From Zanthoxylum bungeanum (taxonomy: Eukaryota > Streptophyta > Magnoliopsida > Sapindales > Rutaceae), in NCBI GenBank assembly GCA_019454045.1, contig SKCR01034816.1, positions 17,874 through 81,873 on the forward strand: DNA of 64,000 nucleotides, given 5' to 3'. Shown here one piece after another: positions 24,847 to 37,389 of this stretch (positions within the stretch are counted from its first letter, which is position 1; every line of letters starts with the position of its first letter). The notes under the pieces were generated by a model that did not search any database, was not told the origin of the DNA, and was given only the letters and a program-made list of their open reading frames with translations. The position numbers and the translations under genes were made by a program.

Positions 24847-25737
24847 TGTAACAATCCCCTTTCTCAGAAGATTCTACCGACAAGGAATATGCCGTCTCAT
24901 CTCCCTGAGCCTCTGACTCTATAGCTATGATCAACTCTACTATTCTTATTTCGAATATATCTTATGTATGGGACCATAGCCCAACTTAAGATCTTAAAAT
25001 GAATGTCAAACTCATAACTGAATACTCAACAATACATTTCTGTACAACTCTGTTTAAGGATACTTAACTTATTACAATGACTTATATAACATAAACATAT
25101 GCATGCAACTTTACTCTGACTCTAATTGGACTATAACTCGTTACTCGATCTGGTGGACCATACACCCTGGTGACATCCATAAGTATTTATCCCCTCGAGC
25201 TCATCCACCGAGTATACCTGCAAAACAAAGAGTAGATCGTTTGAACTACCTAGTGAGTGGACAGTTTTAAAACAGAAAACTGAAATTCTTATAAAATCCA
25301 TTGTTCTAAAACTGAAACCTTTCAAGAAATCTGTATTTTCTAAAACTCTTTCTTTTCTGAAAATCAGTTCTTTTCTGTGAAACTTTCTAGAAACATTTCT
25401 TTCTATAAAACTCAGAGTTTCTCATAAAACTATTTCTCGTAAAAGCTCTTTTATAAAACCATCATTATGAAAATCATGTCTCTGAGTATCTGTGGAAAAC
25501 CTGACGCATGGGGGCATTACGTATCGCCGTCCCCCATGCGCCTAAACTAGTGGCCTTGGGGCGTGACGTATCATCGTCCCCCAAGCCCTGAACTGGAGCT
25601 AGGTGTGCAAATCCACGATATTGGGGCGTTATGTATCGCCGTCCCCCCAATGCATGCAACTATCAGGTCCCTGAATCTAAGGTCTAGGGCGTTCGTATCA
25701 CCGTCCCCCTAACCCTAAAATCTGGTGGTCTTGGGGC
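24847..25737 (+). mobile_element. gypsy (Tekay-like) 5' LTR, first part
   Basis: The LTR starts TGTAACAATCCCC exactly where the gag knuckle of copia element C is broken, and TGTAAC is the common start of Tekay-type LTRs. It runs to 25737 and resumes at 34994 after the nested copia element. It contains the hairpin repeats. Its right end and partner LTR were not identified. Confidence 0.65.
25505..25736. repeat. covarying hairpin repeats (units 1-4 and left arm of 5)
   Basis: Inverted arms surround a conserved 16-17 base loop close to CGTTACGTATCGCCGTC. The arms are CGCATGGGGG/CCCCCATGCG (25505, 25531), CTTGGGG/CCCCAAG (25555, 25579), ATTGGGG/CCCCAAT (25620, 25645), TAGGG/CCCTA (25685, 25707) and CTTGGGG (25730) whose partner is at 35005. 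The arm sequence changes from unit to unit while pairing is kept; the loop hardly changes. Confidence 0.85.
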
Positions 25738-25742
25738 GTTAC

Positions 25743-28147
25743 TGTAGGGGTTTTTCAGGGGTTAATCCGGTAACGCAGCGGAAGCGGTGAAAATCCGATT
25801 TTCAGATTTCAAAAATTTTTCTCGGATTAATTAAATAAACATATTTATTTAATATTCCAATAATAAAATTATGAAATAAAATTCAATAAATCATATTTAA
25901 GTGAATTTACCAAATTACCCTTACTTTGGTATTTTGTCCATTTTTTTCCGAAATTGATCTAATCAATTTTGAATGATTCTAAATCATTTCTAAGATGAAA
26001 TTATCATGTTCAAAACATCAAAACACCAAAAACACCAAAAATCCCATTTTTCTTCATCAATGCCGTGAGCACCTCCAAAGTGCCAAAATGTACCATTTGT
26101 CATTTCATGCTTCAAAACACATCCAAATGTAATCCAATCAACATGAAACTTTATATGCATCATATACACATCCAAATACACAACATATATGAAAAGCCCC
26201 AAATTTGGAATTGGTCATGAACCCTAATTCTTCAATTTGATCAAATTGGACAAATTAGACCAAATTGGTTAAATCAAATGTTTCAATCATCATTCTTCCA
26301 TCCAATCCAAGTCTCAACACAATGAAACAACTCAAGATCAAATCTAGGTCATTTAAGAGTGGGTCAATAACTCTAGATTAGCAACATGGTTTCCAAAACC
26401 TTAAAAGAAAGTTTATTACTACAATAGTTATACACTTCCTTCATCACACATGCTTCACACTTCACCAAAAATTTCCATCAACAAAACCACAAGGAACAAA
26501 GAAAGAAACAACTAAGAATATCATATATTAAAGCCTAGAACCTAAGGAACAATTCCTTACTAATAGCAAGTTTGAGAAACTTACTAAATTTCCAAGCCTT
26601 TTTGATTTTGTCTTTCTTTTTCTCAAGTTCCTTTAGCTTCTTCAATGGAGATTTATGTTTTGTGAAATTTATTAGGTTAACCAAATGAAAAGCAAATGAA
26701 AACAATATATACTTGTGCAAAAAAAAGCCTTGGCCGAAATCAATAGAAATCATATACCAATTTTTCATTTCATTTTCATTTCAAATACATTTGTTATCTT
26801 AATATAAATATCTAAAACTACTTTATAGATATTTATTTAAGTCAACAATTGCAACTAACATCATTACTTAAATAAAATATCCTAATGTAAGATATTTATA
26901 TTTTAATTAATTTAATCATTTAACAATTAATTAATTAATTAATTAATCAAATATAAATATATTAAATATATAAATAATTTACATTAAATATTAAATACAT
27001 ATATTCATTTAGGATATAAGTCAAATAACTCATTTTGACTATTAATTAATGTGTATTTAAATTAATCAAGTATTAAATGTAAATACACAATAATTAAGCA
27101 AATGACTATTTAGTTCTTTTAGCACGTATATTGCGTTTAACCTTTAAACGACTTTATAAATAATCAATATTATTTATTAATGTTGCTATAGTGCTCTACG
27201 AGTATGTTTCATTATTGAGACTCTCTAGATTCAGGTATATCCGTCACGAAATCTAATTTCGTGTCCATAATCTATCCACCCGTAGATTATGACGATCACG
27301 GATAATCTCGCTGAACCATACAGGTCGAGGTCATGGCAAATGTATAATTCCTCCGTCACAGGTATCCGATAAATCCCAGAGATATAGATGTAAACGCCAA
27401 ATCTCTATCGGGATTATCCAGTCGACTATTCTATTAGCAATCTCTAAAGAATGTTTAGAACTAGCTTCTAAACTTTACCACGGGCCCATGGTTTTATCTG
27501 ATTGCTAATCATATGGACTACCTATGCTCTGATACACAGAACTGATGGATCCTATCTTGATACACATAGGACACCCTGAGGATCTATCTACACCCAACGA
27601 ACAGGCGGAGGTCTGATCTAAATAGATCGGTGACGTGACTGCCGTCTAAGTGTAGAAGATGTCTCATGTGCCCACAATGGCATCTCAAGTCTAAGAACCA
27701 CAAGTGCTACTCAACCCAAGAAGATTCTTATTGAGCTGGTGTACCATCCATTAAGAATCTTCGGTGAGTCGTTCAGTGTTTATCCGCTATAAACACCTAC
27801 ACGTCTATACTAGTCTCCAAGACTAATGGTTCATTGAGAAACCATTGGAATCATATATTCCAGTATACGACATGTACTCAATCACAATATTACTTTACTG
27901 ACTAAGTAGTGTAAACCTTGACCAGGAACTGTCTGAGAATGACAACGTCATGATACTTTTCAATGTCCGTTGCGACGCTTTTGCAACTGTATCATGACTA
28001 ATCATTCTAGGGTCATTACGTCTTTACCATATAGAAAGATAGATTATATTATAGAAACTGCATATATTATTCATAATAATAATGTTTTATAGAAGTATTC
28101 AACAGAAATACAACCGGGAATTGGCGCTCTGAGCACCAACCCCAACA
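25743..28147 (-). repeat. 3' LTR of copia element 2
   Basis: This 2405-bp LTR is homologous to 32844-34988 and to the solo LTR 48516-50922. It keeps a segment of about 0.26 kb (around 26750-27010) that the other LTR of this element has lost. Confidence 0.92.
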
Positions 28148-28729
28148 AAATCTCCCATTTGCTCTAGTGCCAATATCGATTGTATCTAATACCCATCGAC
28201 TCCACGTGTTTATCAAACAGATTCGGAGGTATGGCCTTCGTCAGCGGGTCTGCTACATTATCTTCACTCGGTACCTTGCACACGACAATATTCCCTCGCG
28301 ACACGATCTCTCGAATGATGTGGTACTTGCGTTCCACATGCTTCGACTTCTGATGCGCCCTCGGTTCTTTTGCTTGCGCAATGGCTCAAGTATTATCACA
28401 GTGTAACGGAATCGCATTCTCGATACTTGGGACAACTCCAATTCTGTGATAAAGTTCTTTATCCACACAGCCTCTTTTGGCGCACGCTTCAGAAGCTGCA
28501 ATATATTCCGCCTCAGTGGTGGAATCAGCTGTCGATCCCTGTTTGAACTCTTCCAACAAACTGCACCTCCGTTAAGGGTAAAGACAAATCCAGATGTAGA
28601 CTTTCTATCATCGGGATCCGATTGGAAATCGGAGTCTGTATACCCATTAACCTGCAGTTTGTTTCCTCCATAAACTATTAACTTATCCTTAGTACCTTTA
28701 AGATACTTTAGGATATGTTTAATGGCCAT
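28148..28729 (-). pseudogene. copia element 2 RNase H
   Basis: The open stretch 28253-28729 encodes AIKHILKYLKGTKD, then GYTDSDFQSDPDDRKSTSGF and VFTLNGGAVCWKSS, the standard copia RNase H entry. It then slips out of frame; the ADPLTKA-like end is readable near 28215-28245. The polypurine tract follows at 28148. Confidence 0.9.
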
Positions 28730-29690
28730 CCAATGATCATTACCTGGATTGGACTGATCTGCTAGTTACGCTAACAGCGAAACTGATATCAGGCCTCGTA
28801 CATAACATGGCATACATTATGCTACCCAAACACGAAGCATAAGGTTGGTTAGACATTCTAACCTTCTCATCTTCTGTTTGTGGACACATCTTCTTGAAAG
28901 ATGTAATCCCATGTCAGAACGGTATGTTTGCTGTCTTACAGTTACCAAAACTATACCGTTCCAAGATCTTATCTATATACGAGTATTGGGATAACCCAAT
29001 CAGCCTCCTTTGTCTATCTCTATAGAGTTTTATCCCTAAAACATAGGAAGCTTCTCCCAGGTCCTTCATGGAGAAATTCTTACAGAGGTACACTTCACGC
29101 TTTGCAACATACCTAAATCATTCCCAATGATTAGGATGTCATCAACATATAAGACTAAAAATACGACCATGCTCCCACTGGCCTTCTGATACACACAGGA
29201 TTCTTCCGAATTCTTGAGAAACCAGACGATCTAATAATCTCATCGAATCGAAGATTCCAACTTCGTGAAGCTTGTTTAAGTCCATAAATGGACTTCTTAA
29301 GCTACATACCATACCCGAGGTTTCGCTAGACGCGAAACCTTCCGCTGTTCCATATAGATTTCTTCATCAAGAAAATCCATTTAGAAAAGCCGTTTTGACA
29401 CCATTTGCCAAATCTCGTAGTCATGATACGCAGCTATAGAAAGCAAAAATCCGATAGACTTAAGCATTGCTACCAGTGAAAAAGTTTCATCGTAGTCGAC
29501 GCCAGTCGCTGCGTGTAACCTTTGCTACCAGTCGGGCCTTGTAAGTTTCAACCTTACCGTCAGGCCCGCGTTTCCTTTTGTAAACCCATTTACAACCGAT
29601 AGGAACAATTCCTTCGGGAAGCGGAATCAAGTCCCAAACTTGATTTTCACATGCATTGAGTCTATCTCGGATTTCATGGCACTTTGCCAT
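28730..29690 (-). pseudogene. copia element 2 reverse transcriptase
   Basis: Reading on the minus strand, the RT starts GCKWVYKRKRGPDGK and VETYKARLVAK (29487-29600). The catalytic YVDDIL is intact at 29135-29149, though frames shift between the blocks. RT copies RNA into DNA in the cytoplasmic particle; this copy cannot be translated whole. Confidence 0.9.
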
Positions 29691-30902
29691 TTCACGGAGT
29701 CGATGTCCAACATCGATTCTCTATAGGTGAAAGGATCTGTCTCTTCAACTAAGAGAACATCCAGACTCTTTTCTTGTATCAAATACAAGCGTTCAGGAGG
29801 TCTAGATACCCTTTCTGACCTACGGAGTGTGTGTGTTGAAGGTCCTTCATCTACTTGAACTTCAGGTTCCTCCGTTGGTTCGTTGTTTTCAGGTTGGACT
29901 TCATCAAGCTCAACCTGTCTATGATTACCACCTTCTGACAAAAATTCTACTTCTAGAAATTTTACGAAGAGAGCTACGAATACATTTCGATGCTCGGTAT
30001 CATAGAACAGATATCCCCTCGTATTCGAAGGATATCCAACAAACCTAAACTTTTGCTGAGTTACCCTGACATAGGCAGGACAACCCCAAACCTTAATATA
30101 ATTAAGATTTGGTCTCCTACCGAACCATATCTGATACGGTGTCGTAGGAACAGCCTTTGAAGGAATCTTATTCAAAAGATGTGCGGCTGTTAAGAGAGAG
30201 TAACCCCATAAGTAATAGGGCAAATCTGTGAAACTCAACATCGATCGGACCATATCCAATAAAGTCCGATTTCTCCTTTCAGATACACCATTGTGCTGTG
30301 GTGTACCGGGAGGGAGTATATTGAGCGAGAATCCCATTCTCCTTCATATAATCCATGAACTCACCACTCATATATTCACCGCCTCGATCTGATCGAAGGC
30401 ATTTAATATATTTACCAGTTTGTTTTTCTACTTCATTTCGGAACTCTTTGAACTTTTCAAAGGTTTCCGATTTATGTCGCATCAAATACACATAACCGTA
30501 CCGTGACAAATCATCGGTAAGGTAACGAAGTATAATAACCACTGTGAGCAGTTTGACTTAGTGGACCACATACATCAGAATGTACAAGTTCCAGTAAGTT
30601 AATGGCGGGTGTCCAACACCAGAAAATGGGGCTTTGGTCATCTTACCCTGAATACATGATTCACAAGTTGGATAAGATTCAATGGTAAGATCTGATATCA
30701 AACCATTCCTAACCAATTGGGTAAGGCGTTTAACGCCAATGTGACCAAGTCTCATATGCCAAAGTTCAGTATTATTAATTACAGGTAAACTACGTTTATT
30801 AACTCCAGTATTTAATATATCTTTTGAAGTTTGCAATGTATAATGACCATGCTGGTTTGGACAACAAAGGATCTGAATATTATTTTTATCATATAAATAC
30901 AA
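29691..30902 (-). pseudogene. copia element 2 integrase
   Basis: Three adjacent frames cover the whole domain. The pre-integrase zinc region has LWHMRLGHIGVKRL and CESCIQGKM (30558-30902). The core has Asp in DDLSRYGYVYLMRHK and in LRSDRGGEYMSGEF (30279-30542). The Glu lies in GTPQHNGVSERRNR (29627-30337), which continues to the GKRP-like chromo-less C-terminus. All three D, D, E residues are present, but the frame is broken twice. Confidence 0.9.
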
Positions 30903-31249
30903 AGAGAACTATATTAATATTAATACAAAGCCTCTTCTGTATCTAATACAAAAAGTGATATAATATTTGCGACACATCCCGGTACAAAATGACAGTCATA
31001 TAACAAAATTGTCCCATTCGGCAATGAGATCTCGCATACTCCCACTGCAACTGCATCCAAAGAGTCTCCACTCCCGAACGGCAATTGCATCTCTCCAGGC
31101 TTCAGTTCCTACTTTCCTTCAGCACCTGCAACGAATGCAAATGTGAATGGGACAAGCAGAATCTAAAATCCAGCTGGATGTAACGGCTTCACAAGCCAAA
31201 GATAAATCAATAACTGGAAAAATAAAAGTACCTGATGTAGAAGCTCTGT

Positions 31250-32082
31250 CTCTCCTCAGCTGGGCAATGTAATCAGGACAGTTCCTTTTCCAGTGCCCGA
31301 CTTTTCCGCAGTGGTGGCATTTGTCTTCAGAAGCCCTTTTGGGCTTTGCAATCTTCGCCTATTGTTGAGGACCAAAAGCCTTCTTCTTCTTCTTGCCTTT
31401 CTTGTTCTTTCCCTTGGACCATCCTTGGGAAGAAGCCGAAAGAGAAGTAGTTCTAGGAGGGTGAGTCGGTACTCCCTTCTTAAGGTCCTCTTCTACCATG
31501 AGCAACATCCTATGTAGCTCTTGGTAGGTACAGACAGTCCCGTGCATGTTGAAGTACATCACGAACTGGCGAAATGAAGCCGGTAGTGAACCAAGAATGA
31601 AACTTCTACCGAGAATTTCATTCAAGATGAGATTATGTTACCTCAATTGATCGATCAAATCGATCATCTGAAGAACATGTGGGCTAACACTTTGCCCCTC
31701 ATCCAGACGCGCATGGAACAGTTCCATGGCGACTTTGTGAACAATCACTTGTTCTTGGTTCTCAAATGATTGTCTCAATCGCGTCATCATACTATAGGAA
31801 TCTAGCATACCATAGTACTGTTGCTTGAGTTTCGGAGACAGTGAACTAATGATGTATGATTTAAACCTTAAATCATCATCCTTCCAAGTTTCAAAAACTT
31901 GGCGTTCCTCCTTCGAAGCATCCGCACCCACTGCAAGGGGCAACGGACCCTCAAGAACATAACCCAGCTTTCAGAATCGAGGACAATCCTCAAATCCAAT
32001 TCCCAGTCTGCAAAGTTCTCAGCGCTTTCAGTTTGTTCGCATCAAGCATACGCGCAAACTGATTTGTGGATTGTGCCGCCAT
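31250..32082 (-). pseudogene. copia element 2 gag
   Basis: A start MAAQSTNQFARMLDANKL lies at 32082. The frame shifts after about 30 residues, then the UBN2/gag domain is open as RQVFETWKDDDLRFKSYI...MLDSYSMMTRLRQSFE (31638-31943) and QFVMYFNM...LLMVEEDLKK (31359-31625). A perfect zinc knuckle CHHCGKVGHWKRNC follows at about 31270-31325. At least two frame breaks exist. Confidence 0.88.
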
Positions 32083-32827
32083 CGCCAATCTATCATATAG
32101 ATCACGAAAAACGGTTAGCAGAAATTAAGCAGTTTCATATAATATCAAAAGCATAAACTAGATCATGGATTTTTAATCTAATATGCCCCTCCCACTAAAT
32201 CATGCAATACTGTAATCCCAAAACAGAATACAAATATTTAATAATTAAATTAAATACTAATAGTGAAAAGTGGATCCCGTGAATATATTTCGGCTCATAG
32301 CAGAGGCACGGTCTCGCCTACGTATATTCATCAGGTCGACAACTCATTTGTCAATCATTCACTAATGACTCCTAAGTATCCGGTCCTGACCGTTTCTCGT
32401 TGTCGCTGTGAAGGCAGGCCCACAAGGAGACGTACCAAGGTTAAACTCGTCAATGATAAACTCAAGTTACTTACGTAATCCTGACAGCTAGGGCACGTTC
32501 AGAATTCCGCTTTTACTTGAATTTACCTAGTATCTGATATACATCCGGTATAAATAAATCTTTATCGGCTACATCCTCACAGAAGAGGCACGGTCTCGGA
32601 TGTAGTCACAAAGAAGTATTCATAAACCGTATTGACAAGACAGACCATATAATATGCATCAAATACATAATTACATTCAAACCTTATTAATTAGAGATTT
32701 TCCGCTAAGTGTCATACACCTAAATCTAACCAATTTAGATCCTAATAAGCATGCATAAAGTCAAGAAAACATGATTAAAAATTGATTCAATGAAGGCTAA
32801 TCATATTAGGTGGCCTAGAATCAGACT
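32083..32827 (-). other. 5' leader of copia element 2
   Basis: About 0.75 kb between the primer-binding site and gag. A short motif around CGGCTCATAGCAGAGGCACGG (32290) recurs in part near 32585 (AGAGGCACGGTCTCG). No gene. Confidence 0.5.
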
Positions 32828-32840
32828 CCCTCTGATACCA
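32828..32840 (-). other. primer-binding site of copia element 2
   Basis: The minus strand reads TGGTATCAGAGGG three bases inside the right LTR, matching the 3' end of initiator tRNA-Met over ten bases. It fixes the element on the minus strand. Confidence 0.88.
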
Positions 32841-32843
32841 TTT

Positions 32844-34988
32844 TGTAGGGGTTTTTCAGGGGTTAATCCGGTAACGCAGCGGAAGCGGTGAAAATCCGAT
32901 TTTCACATTTCAAAACTTTTTCTCGGATTAATTAAATAAACATATTTATTTAATATTCCAATAATCAAATTATGAAATAAAATTCAATAAATCATATTTA
33001 AGTGAATTTACCAAATTACCCTTACTTGGTATTTTGTCCATTTTAGTCCGAAATTGATCTAATCAATTTTTAATGATTCTAAATCATTTCTAAGATGAAC
33101 TTATCATGTTCAAAACATCAAAACACCAAAAACACAAAAAATCCCATTTTTCTTCATCAATGCCGTGAGCACCTCCAAGGTGCCAAAATGTACCATTTGT
33201 CATTTCATACTTTAAAACACATCCAAATGTAATCCAATCAACATGAAACTTTATATGCATCATATACACATCCAAATGCACAACATATATGAAAATCCCC
33301 AAATTTGGAATTGGTCATGAACCCTAATTCTTCAATTTCATCAAATTGGACAAATAGACCAAATTGGTTAAATCAAATGTTTCAATCATCATTCTTCCAT
33401 CCAATCCAAGTCTCAACACAATGAAACAACTCAAGATCAAATCTAGATCATTTAAGAGTGGGTCAATAACTCTAGATTAGCAACATGGTTTCCAAAACCT
33501 TAAAAGAAAGTTTATTACTACAATAGTTATACACTTCCTTCATCACACATGCTTCACACTTCACCAAAAATTTCCATCAACAAAAACCACAAGGAACAAA
33601 GAAAGAAACAACTTAAGAATATCATATATTAAAGCCTAGAACCTAAGGAACAAATTCCTTACTAATAGCAAGTTTGAGAAACTTACTAAATTTCCAAGCC
33701 TTTTTGATTTTGTCTTTCTTTTTCTCAAAGTTCCTTTAGCTTCTTCAATGGAGATTTATGTTTTGTGAAATGTATTAGGTTAACCAAATGAAAAGCAAAT
33801 GAAAACAATATATACTTGTGCAAAAAAAAGCCTTGGCCGAAATCAATAACAAGCAAATGAAAATAACTCATTTTGACTATTAATTAATGTGTATTTAATT
33901 AATCAAATATTAAATGTAAATACACAATAATTAAGCAAATGACTATTTAGTTCTTTTAGCATGTATATTGCGTTTAACCTTTAAACGACTTTATAAATAA
34001 TCAATATTATTTATTAATGTTGCTCTAGTGCTCTACGAGTATGTTTCATTATTGAGACTCTCTAGATTCAGGTATATCCGTCACGAAATCTAATTTCGTG
34101 TCCATAATCTATCCACCCGTAGATTATGACGATCACGGATAATCTCGCTGAACCATACAGGTCGAGGTCATGACAAATGTATAATTCCTCCGTCACAGAT
34201 ATCCGGATAAATCCCAGAGATATAGATGTAAACGCCAAATCTCTATCGGGATTATCCAGTCGACTATTCTATTAGCAATCTCAAAAAGAATGTTTAGAAT
34301 AGCTTCTAAACTTTACCACGGGCCCATGGTTTTATCTGATTGCTAATCATATGGACTACCTATGCTCTGATACACAGAACTGATGGATCCTATCTTGATA
34401 CACATAGGACACCCTGAGGATCTATCTACACCCAACGAACAGGCGGAGGTCTGATCTAAATAGATCGGTGACGTGACTTCCGTCTAAGTGTAGAAGATGT
34501 CTCATGTGCCCACAATGGCATCTCAAGTCTAAGAATCACAAGTGCTACTCAACCCAAGAAGATTCTTATTGACGCTGGTGTACCATCTATTAAGAATCTT
34601 CGGTGAGTCGTTCAGTGTTTATCCGCTATAAACACTCACACGTCTATACTAGTCTCCAAGACTAATGGTTCATTGAGAAACCATTGGAATTATATATTCC
34701 AGTATACGACATGTACCGGTCTCAACGGGTTTACTTTACTGACCAAGTAGTGTAAACCTTGACCAGGAACTGTCTGAGAATGACAACGTCATGATACTTC
34801 TCAATGTCCGTTGCGACGCTTTTGCAACTGTATCATGACTAATCATTCTAGGGTCATTACGTCTTTACCATATAGAAAGATAGATTATATTATAAAAACT
34901 GCATATATTATTCATAATAATAATGTTTTACAGAAGTATTCAACAGAAATACAACCGGGAATTGGCGCTCTGAGCTCCAACCCCAACA
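32844..34988 (-). repeat. 5' LTR of copia element 2
   Basis: This 2145-bp LTR is shorter than its partner because of one internal deletion joining 'gaaatcaataacaagc' near 33850. Otherwise it is highly similar by eye. Confidence 0.92.
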
Positions 34989-35057
34989 GTTACGTATCGT
35001 CATCCCCCAAGCCACAGAAACTAGGATCTAGGAGTGTTAAGTATCGTCGTCCCCTAG
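34989..35057. repeat. covarying hairpin repeats (right arm of 5, unit 6)
   Basis: This is the continuation of the 25505-25736 series after the copia insertion. It holds right arm CCCCAAG (35005-35011) of unit 5, and unit 6 with arms CTAGG/CCTAG (35028-35032, 35053-35057) around GTTAAGTATCGTCGT. The insertion duplicated GTTAC in the loop of unit 5. Confidence 0.85.
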
Positions 35058-36774
35058 TCCTGCTCTACATGTGCACATGTTTAATTCGTCAATTCTAGTA
35101 ACCGTCAATTCTAAGGTGGGGTTTTCCCACATGCCTCCAAATCAAATCTATGTCCGTTAATTCCAAAAACCTCTAGATTGGATTTTCTCCCCAATCTCAA
35201 AATTCATAGAAATCATACTTTCAAAATCACAATTTGTCAAATCATTCTCATTTTTAAAAGTAACTGGATATCAAACTTGGCTAACGCCATATTTCGTAAA
35301 AGTAAGTCTCAATTCAAAAGCATATAAATAAAATCAATTTGAAAAAAGGGGTCCACTCATTAATTTGGAGTCCAGCTAGTATTACTTCACTTCGCCGAAG
35401 AAATTTACGGTTTCTACGATGATCTATAATGGATAAACTTGATTAGAATGTAGGTTGTGGGATTTCTTAATTCAAGCAATTTCAATCACTACATGGCGTA
35501 TCATACTTGTATCATGATTTAATGTATGTATGCGAGCTAATACGAGACTCCTGGTAGATTCGCCTCATAGTACGAAAATCAAGAGATAGGTTATTGCAAA
35601 ATTGTAATTGGCATAGCAAGTGAATTCTCAAGGTACATAATATTTGCATGTATTTGAGTAACGACCCTTGAAAGCAAAAGAAAAAAGTGTATAAACTTTA
35701 CCCAAGACCAAATCATCAACATCAATGTTAATAACAGAGAGTTCTGTTGGGTCACCAAGTTGCATGCAATTAAACCTAAATCCTTCGCCAATTGAGGAGG
35801 ACCACTAGGAAACTACCCGGAAGCAACGTTTTGAGTACCAGCGTCATTAGTAGACAACATCAGCAAGCTAAGAAGTCCTAAGCCCCATAGATAAGCAGAA
35901 ATAGTGGAATGTTGAGAGAGAAGCTCATAAGCAGTGGAAGTTTGGCAAGGAAAATATAGAGGGTTAAGTAGCTACGTGATGAGAAAGAATATTCAAATTA
36001 AGTCAAACAAGTGTCGTTAAGGAGTATCGAGTACAAGCATTGTTAATAATGACAAGTACCACTCCTGTAAACTTATCGATTCCGAAAAAGGAAGTATGAG
36101 AAGCCTAACCGTGAGTCACCAATATCTCCAGTGAAAGTCAACAGTACTAACTAAGAAGAACTTGATCGAATATAACCAAAAAATTTAGAGACAATAATTT
36201 CCTTGGAGACAAAGAAGATTGATCATAACTGGAGGTTCGGAAATGACGAATTCCAGGATACCTAGCAAATATCTTATGAATTGAAAATGAGGTAGTACCT
36301 CTTAGTAAAGAACTTAAGGGAGAATCACTGAAGCCACGAATTCTGAAGCAGTTCACCCAAGTATGAATAGAAGTACGATGCATGAGTAGATATTAAGAAA
36401 GATAGAGAATATCATTTACTTACTAGTCAAGTGAAGAGTGATCAGCTAGGCAAAAACCTTCATTGTTAAGTCAAATAGAAGTCTTGTTGATACAAAATAG
36501 TTACAGCAAAATAAGAGTTCACACAAACAAGTTAGTATACAGCTCTAGTTATAACTCCCAAGTCATGACATTCCAAGTTCAGTGGGATCATCACATTATC
36601 CTATGGTGTAATGATGGCACCCGAAAAATTGTTGGGAAATGGTATAATAAAATGGATAGAAAGAAGATGGGTATATAGTCAGTTAAAGCTGGTAGTTTAT
36701 AAGGAACCCATAAATCCTGTGATCTATGATAAGATCCCAAGTTTAAAGAGGATTCGAGGACGAATCCTATTTAT
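35058..36774 (+). mobile_element. gypsy (Tekay-like) LTR end and decayed interior
   Basis: After the hairpins, AT-rich LTR-like sequence continues to about 35500. Little can be read to 36450. At 36600-36774 the frame ending RIRGRILFMGG, right before a poly-G tract, resembles the chromodomain end of Tekay pol, where a similar GRILF precedes the polypurine tract. No other domain is recognisable. Confidence 0.5.
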
Positions 36775-36795
36775 GGGGGGGGGGGGGGGAGAATT
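36775..36795 (+). other. gypsy polypurine tract with 15-G run
   Basis: Fifteen G residues followed by AGAATT come directly before TGTAACGACC, the usual arrangement at the 3' LTR of Tekay-like elements. Confidence 0.75.
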
Positions 36796-37389
36796 TGTAA
36801 CGACCGGTAGTCTCAACTACTGTTGCACTGTAGTACTGTTCCATCGCGGAACGAGTGTTATGTAACATAAATTATGTTCGATCATATATACATTCATGGA
36901 ACGACTTTGGCGATAAAATGGTAAATTCTTTGAAACTTCCATGCGAAATTATGCGATGTTCCACTACGAACAGCTCATGGTATTTGGGCCGTAACTTTCT
37001 CATACGAACTCCGATCTTCATGAATTTTATATCGTCGGAAAGCTAAGGTCGAGATATACAACTTTCAAGTTGAATATTGTTCTAAATTCGGAACAAAAGT
37101 AAGCCAAAAATACAGATAAAAAAATTCAGATGAATAGTACTCGAGGGTCATTCTAGTAGATTCTCAAAATTTCTTCAATTTTCTACACTTTTCCACATTC
37201 TTCATAATATCAAATAAGCCATAGTATATAAAGATATCACTATTCAAGATTCCAAAAGATTAGAAGGCAAGAGAAAGAATGAAAAAAACGTAAGATAAAA
37301 GAGGAAGAAGAAGAAGAAGAAAAGAGAAAGAAAGAAAAGAGAAGAGGAAGAGAAAAGAAGAAAAGCAAAGAGGTAAATATAATCATAAA
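36796..37389 (+). mobile_element. gypsy (Tekay-like) 3' LTR, right end unclear
   Basis: It starts TGTAACGACCGG. It contains a TATA-like AGTATATAAAG at about 37226 and a purine-only stretch (GAA/GGA repeats, 37300-37370). The sequence is not that of the LTR at 24847, so two different gypsy families are joined here. The end near 37389 is set by the start of the CACTA remnant and is approximate. Confidence 0.6.

Larger units (their letters stand above)
25743..34988 (-). mobile_element. complete but decayed Ty1/copia element 2
   Basis: The 9246-bp element has LTRs 25743-28147 and 32844-34988, starting TGTAGGGG and ending CCCCAACA. It is flanked by the perfect 5-bp duplication GTTAC (25738-25742, 34989-34993). 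The polypurine tract lies at about 28148-28160 and the primer-binding site at 32828-32840. The gene order on the minus strand is gag, protease region, integrase, RT, RNase H, as in all copia elements. Many frameshifts and stops make it non-autonomous now. Confidence 0.93.

Noticed and set aside
24847..36796. A single Tekay-like element with LTRs at 24847 and 36796
   Set aside because: Both start TGTAAC but the sequences after that differ completely, so they belong to different gypsy families.
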